A DNA stretch of 64,000 nucleotides, taken from Moraxella ovis (GTDB taxonomy: Bacteria > Pseudomonadota > Gammaproteobacteria > Pseudomonadales > Moraxellaceae). A model generated the notes under the pieces. It searched no databases. It was not told the DNA's origin and worked only from the letters and a program-made list of their open reading frames with translations. This document shows, piece after piece, positions 59,933 through 64,000 of the stretch (within the stretch, counting starts at the first letter, position 1; every line of letters starts with the position of its first letter). The translations under genes and the position numbers were made by a program. The stretch lies in contig NZ_UGPW01000001.1 in NCBI RefSeq assembly GCF_900453105.1, positions 1,860,001-1,924,000 of the forward strand, written 5' to 3'.

Positions 59933-59964
59933 CACAAAAAGGACGTTATCGCGTCCTTTTTGTG
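59933..59964 (+). terminator. terminator of the Sel1-repeat gene
   Basis: A perfect 13-bp stem (CACAAAAAGGACG and its complement) with a 6-nt loop; the T-run forms part of the stem. Confidence 0.75.
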
Positions 59965-60064
59965 GGCTGATGGTACGATGGCTTGGTATTTTTGGGGCGA
60001 TGTGCTAGAATTGAGATTATCAAGAATCATTCTTAATTTCTAAGTTTATCATCTGATTCATCTT

Positions 60065-60811
60065 ATGCCATCTTTAGACCTTGCCGACTTGCATACCATC
60101 GCCGACCGCGCCGCCTTTGATTTTGGGCGGATTATCGACCTTGCTGATGATGATGGTTTTATCGGCGCGGGGGCGGACTTATCCACCGCCACGCTGCTAA
60201 ATGCCTATCGCAGCGGTGTATTTCCTTGGTTTGGGGCGGATGATCCCATCTGCTGGTGGTGCCCACCTGTGCGCTGTGTGGTTCATCCTGATGACTTTCG
60301 TCCTGCCAAATCTCTCATCCGCACCGCCAAAAAGATGCCGTGGTACATCACCACGAATCGAGCCTTTGGGTCTGTCATGACAGCCTGCGCCGCCCCACGC
60401 GCCTACAGCGATGATACTTGGATTAACGATGAGATGATAGACGCCTACACTAAGCTGCACGACATGGGCGCAGCCATGAGTGTGGAAGTATGGGACAGCG
60501 CGGCAGATGACGCTAAGCTCATCGGTGGACTGTATGGCGTGCAATATGGGGCGGTATTCTGCGGCGAGAGCATGTTCCACACCCAAAAAGACGCCTCAAA
60601 GATCGCCTTCTGGGCGCTCATGAGCCTCGCCACATCCTCTGGCATCCGCCTGATTGACTGTCAGCTTGAGAATCCACATCTGATGAGCCTAGGCGCAACC
60701 TTAATGCCACGCGATGAGTTCCTGACCGCCCTAACAACTCTCAACCGCGCACCGACACCGCCTTTATCTGGCAGTATGAGCACGCGCGAGCTTGCGCTCA
60801 TTGGTGGTTGA
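60065..60811 (+). CDS. aat: leucyl/phenylalanyl-tRNA-protein transferase
   Basis: Adds Leu or Phe from aminoacyl-tRNA to proteins starting with Arg or Lys, marking them for ClpS-ClpAP degradation. It is 248 residues. Typical segments are ATLLNAYRSGVFPWF, WWCPPVRCVV, TWINDEMIDAYTKLHDMG, GLYGVQYGAVFCGESMF and IDCQLENPHLMSLGA. It converges with the flavoprotein gene, whose stop codon is 3 bp away, with no clear terminator between them. Confidence 0.93.
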   Translation: MPSLDLADLHTIADRAAFDFGRIIDLADDDGFIGAGADLSTATLLNAYRSGVFPWFGADDPICWWCPPVRCVVHPDDFRPAKSLIRTAKKMPWYITTNRAFGSVMTACAAPRAYSDDTWINDEMIDAYTKLHDMGAAMSVEVWDSAADDAKLIGGLYGVQYGAVFCGESMFHTQKDASKIAFWALMSLATSSGIRLIDCQLENPHLMSLGATLMPRDEFLTALTTLNRAPTPPLSGSMSTRELALIGG

Positions 60812-60814
60812 TAT

Positions 60815-62056
60815 CTACCAATCCATGCCGATGTCTTGAGCGGCAGCATAGCCACTTGCCCACGCCCATGCAAAGTTATACCCACCCAGATGACCCGTCA
60901 CGTCCAGCACTTCCCCGATAAAATACAATCGCTCGCACAGCCTGCTCTGCATGGTCTTGCCAGAGATCTCATCGCACGCCACACCACCACGGGTGACTTC
61001 TGCCACGCGGTAGCCTTCGGTGCCTGATGGCTTGATTTGCCATGCGTTTAAGGTTCTGCCCAAATCGGATAACTCTTTGTCCTTGATATTAGCAAGTTCA
61101 ACATCCTGATACCGCACCCAAAAATGCGCCTGCAATACCAAGAGCAGCTTCTTGGGGAAATATGGGGTCAGCACGGTACGGATAAGCTGTTTTGGGTGGG
61201 ATTTTTTAGCGGTGATTAATAGCTCTGCAGCATCTAGCTTGGGCAGTAGATTGATATTAATGCACTCGCCAAGCCGCCAATAATTTGACAGCTGTAGCAT
61301 GGCAGGACCAGACAGCCCACGATGAGTGAACAACATGGGCAGCTCAAAGCTTGCCTTATCATTAAAGGCGATGACGTCAAGGCTCACGCCTGCCAACGAC
61401 TTAGCCATCTCACCCACGTGATCGGTGAAGGTGAACGGCACAAGAGATGCCTCGGTTGGCACGATACGATGCCCAAACTGAGTCGCCACCTGATACCCAA
61501 ACCCACTCGCCCCAAGCGTAGGAATAGACAGCCCACCGGTAGCGATGACCAGATGACGGCATGACAGCTCATAAGTCTTGGCGTTCTTTAGGCTGACACC
61601 AATGGTAAAGTCGCCATCCTCATCGTCTTTGGTGATGCTGTCGATGGTGGTATTAAGTCGTATGGTCACGCCTGCCTGCTCACACTCGGTCAGTAGCATG
61701 TTTAGGATGTCTTTGGATGAGTCGTCACAGAACAGCTCGCCGTGTGATTTCTCGTGATAGGCGACGCCGTGTTTTTGCACTAATTTAATAAAATCATCGC
61801 TGCTATAACGACTAAGGGCCGATTTGACAAAATGCTCATTTTGTCCGATGAACTCATTGGCAGTGACGTTTAGATTGATGAAGTTACACCGCCCACCGCC
61901 AGACATGAGGATTTTTTTGCCAGCTTTGTTGGCGTGGTCGAGCACCAGCACGCGCTTGCCGTATAGCGCAGCATTGAACGCACAGAACAACCCCGACGCC
62001 CCTGCCCCGATAATGATGACATCAACGCATTCGCGATCAGCACGAGTCTCACTCAT
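60815..62056 (-). CDS. BaiN/HI0933-type FAD-dependent oxidoreductase
   Basis: A flavoprotein of 413 residues in the family of H. influenzae HI0933 and E. coli YhiN; physiological substrate unknown. The FAD-binding motif DVIIIGAGASGLFCAFNAAL is at the N-terminus, followed by AGKKILMSGGGRCNFIN and a C-terminal GYNFAWAWASGYAAA. I take the ATG at 62054-62056 (MSETRADREC) because it overlaps the stop of the small upstream gene in ATGAGTGA, a classic coupling arrangement; an ATG six codons earlier is possible but poorly supported. Confidence 0.88.
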   Translation of the reverse strand: MSETRADRECVDVIIIGAGASGLFCAFNAALYGKRVLVLDHANKAGKKILMSGGGRCNFINLNVTANEFIGQNEHFVKSALSRYSSDDFIKLVQKHGVAYHEKSHGELFCDDSSKDILNMLLTECEQAGVTIRLNTTIDSITKDDEDGDFTIGVSLKNAKTYELSCRHLVIATGGLSIPTLGASGFGYQVATQFGHRIVPTEASLVPFTFTDHVGEMAKSLAGVSLDVIAFNDKASFELPMLFTHRGLSGPAMLQLSNYWRLGECININLLPKLDAAELLITAKKSHPKQLIRTVLTPYFPKKLLLVLQAHFWVRYQDVELANIKDKELSDLGRTLNAWQIKPSGTEGYRVAEVTRGGVACDEISGKTMQSRLCERLYFIGEVLDVTGHLGGYNFAWAWASGYAAAQDIGMDW

Positions 62057-62219
62057 CAGAGGCACTCGAGTCATTGATCAGGTGAGCGTACTTGGTGTCA
62101 TAGTCAGCTTTTTGCATTTTATAGATTTCAAAGACGCACAAATCATCGCAGCCATTATCACAGCATTCATAATCTTCGGGCGGCTCTGGTGGGGGCGGGA
62201 TGTCATTGGGATGGGTCAT
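62049..62219 (-). CDS. small oxidoreductase-like domain protein
   Basis: A 56-residue protein that begins MTHPNDIPPPPEPPEDYECC and continues DNGCDDLCVFEIYKMQKADY. The proline-rich start followed by four cysteines (19, 20, 24, 28) and an aromatic acidic tail matches the short Oxidored-like family (PF09791 by memory), which occurs as small bacterial proteins and at the N-terminus of some eukaryotic redox proteins. Function is unknown; metal or iron-sulphur binding is plausible. It overlaps the flavoprotein start by 8 bp, so the two are translationally coupled and may act together. Confidence 0.75.
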   Translation of the reverse strand: MTHPNDIPPPPEPPEDYECCDNGCDDLCVFEIYKMQKADYDTKYAHLINDSSASDE

Positions 62220-62264
62220 ATTGGCACACTTGTTAAAAATTTTGTGGCTTTTTGTAGCCGTCGC

Positions 62265-62292
62265 TTGTATTTATTGTGGCATTTATTATAAT
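62265..62292 (+). promoter_or_regulatory. promoter of the M48 protease gene
   Basis: TTGTAT (62265-62270) and TATAAT (62287-62292) are separated by 16 bp, about 50 bp before the start codon. Confidence 0.65.
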
Positions 62293-62343
62293 TGAAAGCA
62301 TGAGAAAATACACGCATTGTGTGCATTGTTACAGGATAACATT

Positions 62344-63165
62344 ATGAAATTACTCAAAAAATCCCTACTCGCCGCAACATTAACCGCCACCGTCGCTCTG
62401 CCGATCGCAGGCTGCTCTAGCACCACCGATGGCGGTGCCGTGGGCGCTGATCGCAGACAGCTGTTATTGGTATCTAGTAGCGAAGTCATGCAGCTATCGA
62501 ACCAAGCCTACCAGCAAACCATCGCACAGGCACGCGCTCAAGGCAAGCTTGACACCAATGCCGCACAGGTCGCACGCCTACGCCGCATCGCTAACGACCT
62601 GATTCCTCAGACTGCCGTATATCGTCCTGACGCGACACGTTGGCAATGGCAAGTACACGCCATCAACTCAAATGACATCAACGCTTATGTCATGCCAGGT
62701 GGCAAGATTGTGTTCTATAGCGGTATCATCGACCGCCTAAGCCTAACCGATGCCGAGATCGCCGCCATCATGGGGCATGAGATGGCACACGCTCTGCGCG
62801 AGCACAGCCGTGAGAAGGTGAGCCGCAGCGTCGCCACATCTGGCGTGCTATCCATCGCAACTGCTGCACTGGGTCTGTCATCAGGTCAGCAAGAGCTAGC
62901 AGGTCTAGCCAGTCAGCTGGGTCTAAACCTACCACACTCGCGCACCCAAGAAGCCGAGGCGGATAAAATCGGTCTAGAACTGATGGCACGCGCAGGCTAC
63001 AACCCAAATGCCGCCATCACCCTATGGCAAAAAATGCAGCGCGCAGGCGGCGGCTCAACCCCGCAATTCCTAAGCACCCACCCAAGCAGCGCAAGCCGCA
63101 TCCAAGCCATGCAGGCGCTCATGCCGACGGTGACACCGCTGTATAATTCATCGAACAAGCGCTAA
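62344..63165 (+). CDS. M48 family metalloprotease, lipoprotein
   Basis: A periplasmic zinc protease of 273 residues, anchored by lipid at Cys24 (ALPIAGC lipobox). The zinc site is GHEMAHALREH (His145, Glu146, His149) with a third ligand in TQEAEADKIGLELM. It resembles LoiP and the protease part of BepA, which act in outer-membrane quality control, but has no TPR domain, so LoiP-like (YggG) is the better comparison. The start at ATG 62344 follows AGGA by about 7 nt; a longer in-frame reading lacks support. A BolA gene follows 16 bp downstream. Confidence 0.88.
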   Translation: MKLLKKSLLAATLTATVALPIAGCSSTTDGGAVGADRRQLLLVSSSEVMQLSNQAYQQTIAQARAQGKLDTNAAQVARLRRIANDLIPQTAVYRPDATRWQWQVHAINSNDINAYVMPGGKIVFYSGIIDRLSLTDAEIAAIMGHEMAHALREHSREKVSRSVATSGVLSIATAALGLSSGQQELAGLASQLGLNLPHSRTQEAEADKIGLELMARAGYNPNAAITLWQKMQRAGGGSTPQFLSTHPSSASRIQAMQALMPTVTPLYNSSNKR

Positions 63166-63181
63166 GAGTTAAGGTCATCCT

Positions 63182-63502
63182 ATGAACACTCCAACCGCTG
63201 ACGCGATTATTAGTAACTTACAAAGCCTGAGCCATACACACATCACGCTTGATAACGAAAGCCACATGCATGCAGGTTATTATGAAGGCAAAGAGAGCCA
63301 CTTTAAGCTTGTCATCGTCAGCGATGCCTTTGATGGCAAGCGCTTGGTGGCTCGTCATCAGCTCGTTTATGCACTGACGAATCCCTTAATGATGGCGAAT
63401 GGTGGCACGATTCATGCCCTCGCCATTCATGCCTACACCCCTGACGAATGGTTGGGGCAAGCGCCTGACAGCCCCAACTGCGCAGGTCAAAATCGCGGCT
63501 AA
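63182..63502 (+). CDS. BolA family protein
   Basis: A small cytosolic protein of 106 residues with the BolA fold: HITLDNESHMHAGYYEGKES, then FKLVIVSDAFDGKRLVARHQ, and the closing helix with HALAIHAYTPDEW. BolA proteins pair with monothiol glutaredoxins in iron-sulphur handling and also act as stress regulators. The conserved His is present near the end of the domain. It follows the M48 gene closely and is probably cotranscribed. Confidence 0.9.
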   Translation: MNTPTADAIISNLQSLSHTHITLDNESHMHAGYYEGKESHFKLVIVSDAFDGKRLVARHQLVYALTNPLMMANGGTIHALAIHAYTPDEWLGQAPDSPNCAGQNRG

Positions 63503-63544
63503 ACTCCACCCATTTTTATCTTTTATTCATTTTTGAGAATTGTT

Positions 63545-63946
63545 ATGAAAAAAATCCTATCACTAGGCGCATTGGCTGCCATCACCGCACTGACTGGCTG
63601 TGCCACCACGAGCAACATCGCGCCACAGTACGTGAACCCAAACAACTACAACAGCCATGACTGTGCTTATCTTCAAAGTGAAGTCGCTCGCGTGACCAAC
63701 CTGGTCGAAAAAACCCAAAACCAACAAACACCACTATCAGCGACAGGTGTAGGCATTGGTATCGCAGGCGGTCGTGGTGGCATCTACCCGAGCATCAGCT
63801 TTGGCATAGGTTCGGGCAGCTCAACTCGTGCCGCGCGCACCAACACACTTGCCCGCCTATACGGTGAGCACGATGCCATGGTCATCGCCGCCCGTCAAAA
63901 GAACTGCGCATTTGCCCAAAACATCAAAATCTACGGCGAAAAATAA
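63545..63946 (+). CDS. hypothetical lipoprotein with glycine-rich segment
   Basis: A 133-residue lipoprotein: signal MKKILSLGALAAITALTGC with lipid on Cys19. A helical region with two cysteines follows (SHDCAYLQSEVARVTNLVEK), then a Gly/Ser-rich stretch (GVGIGIAGGRGGIYPSISFG) that could lie in the membrane, and a C-terminal helix with one cysteine (RQKNCAFAQN). No family is recognised. The ATG at 63545 is used; an in-frame TTG four codons upstream is less likely. It lies 42 bp after the BolA gene, in the same direction. Confidence 0.7.
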   Translation: MKKILSLGALAAITALTGCATTSNIAPQYVNPNNYNSHDCAYLQSEVARVTNLVEKTQNQQTPLSATGVGIGIAGGRGGIYPSISFGIGSGSSTRAARTNTLARLYGEHDAMVIAARQKNCAFAQNIKIYGEK

Positions 63947-64000
63947 TCCAAAACATCAAAAATCAAAAAAAATTTTGACAAGTTGTTCAAAATCGCCCAA

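Noticed and set aside
63960..64000. TTGACA-like -35 at the right edge of the window
   Set aside because: TTTTGACAAGTT is suggestive, but the window ends before any -10 or gene can be seen.

Overview
The window looks like chromosomal DNA of a gammaproteobacterium of the Moraxellaceae, most likely Moraxella or a close relative. This is inferred from protein sequences, gene order, moderate G+C and AT-rich spacers; no 16S gene is present, so the species cannot be named. No prophage, CRISPR array or intact insertion sequence was seen.

Layout. Most genes lie on the minus strand. The window opens with the start of an M3 oligopeptidase that has a Tat-like leader, then a GlpQ lipoprotein. At 1.8-6.4 kb is the str operon (rpsL-rpsG-fusA-tuf). 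From 6.6 to 25.1 kb is a mixed housekeeping block: an EcsC-like protein, fabB, pabB, an Xaa-Pro aminopeptidase, sotB, lnt, corC, ycgN, a dienelactone hydrolase, pepD, a Cof-type phosphatase, a WG-repeat protein, gor and serA. From 25.3 to 40.7 kb is the information-processing cluster, transcribed right to left: tRNA-Thr/Tyr/Gly/Thr, a DUF411 gene, a second tuf, tRNA-Trp, secE, nusG, rplK, rplA, rplJ, rplL, rpoB, rpoC. Then come a broken periplasmic racemase gene, trpE, ohr, polA, a small lipoprotein, rlmA, dedA, a fragment of a second rlmA, an unknown membrane protein, prfC, topA, ftsK, trxB, a frameshifted Sel1-repeat gene, aat, a BaiN-type flavoprotein with a tiny overlapping upstream gene, an M48 lipoprotein protease, a BolA protein and a final lipoprotein.

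The two information-processing clusters work together: ribosomal proteins, elongation factors, RNA polymerase, NusG and tRNAs. Their control signals are readable. There are strong sigma-70-type promoters before rpsL, the tRNA cluster, tuf copy 2, tRNA-Trp, rplK, rplJ and rpoB. The rpoB promoter is embedded in the rplL terminator, and a likely L10-binding leader precedes rplJ. The two tuf genes lie in a 1,280-bp direct repeat that also includes the downstream terminator and appears identical by eye.

The most interesting hidden pattern is a mosaic in the word GATC. Stretches of several kilobases (about 8.0-11.1, 20.6-24.8, 38.6-47.9 and 49.2-51.7 kb) almost lack GATC, while their neighbours carry it at about the random rate or above. 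A GATC-rich dedA-rlmA segment sits inside one such desert, and at its edge is the truncated start of a second rlmA. This suggests segment replacement by natural transformation from, or into, a lineage that restricts GATC. All counts were made by reading and need computing.
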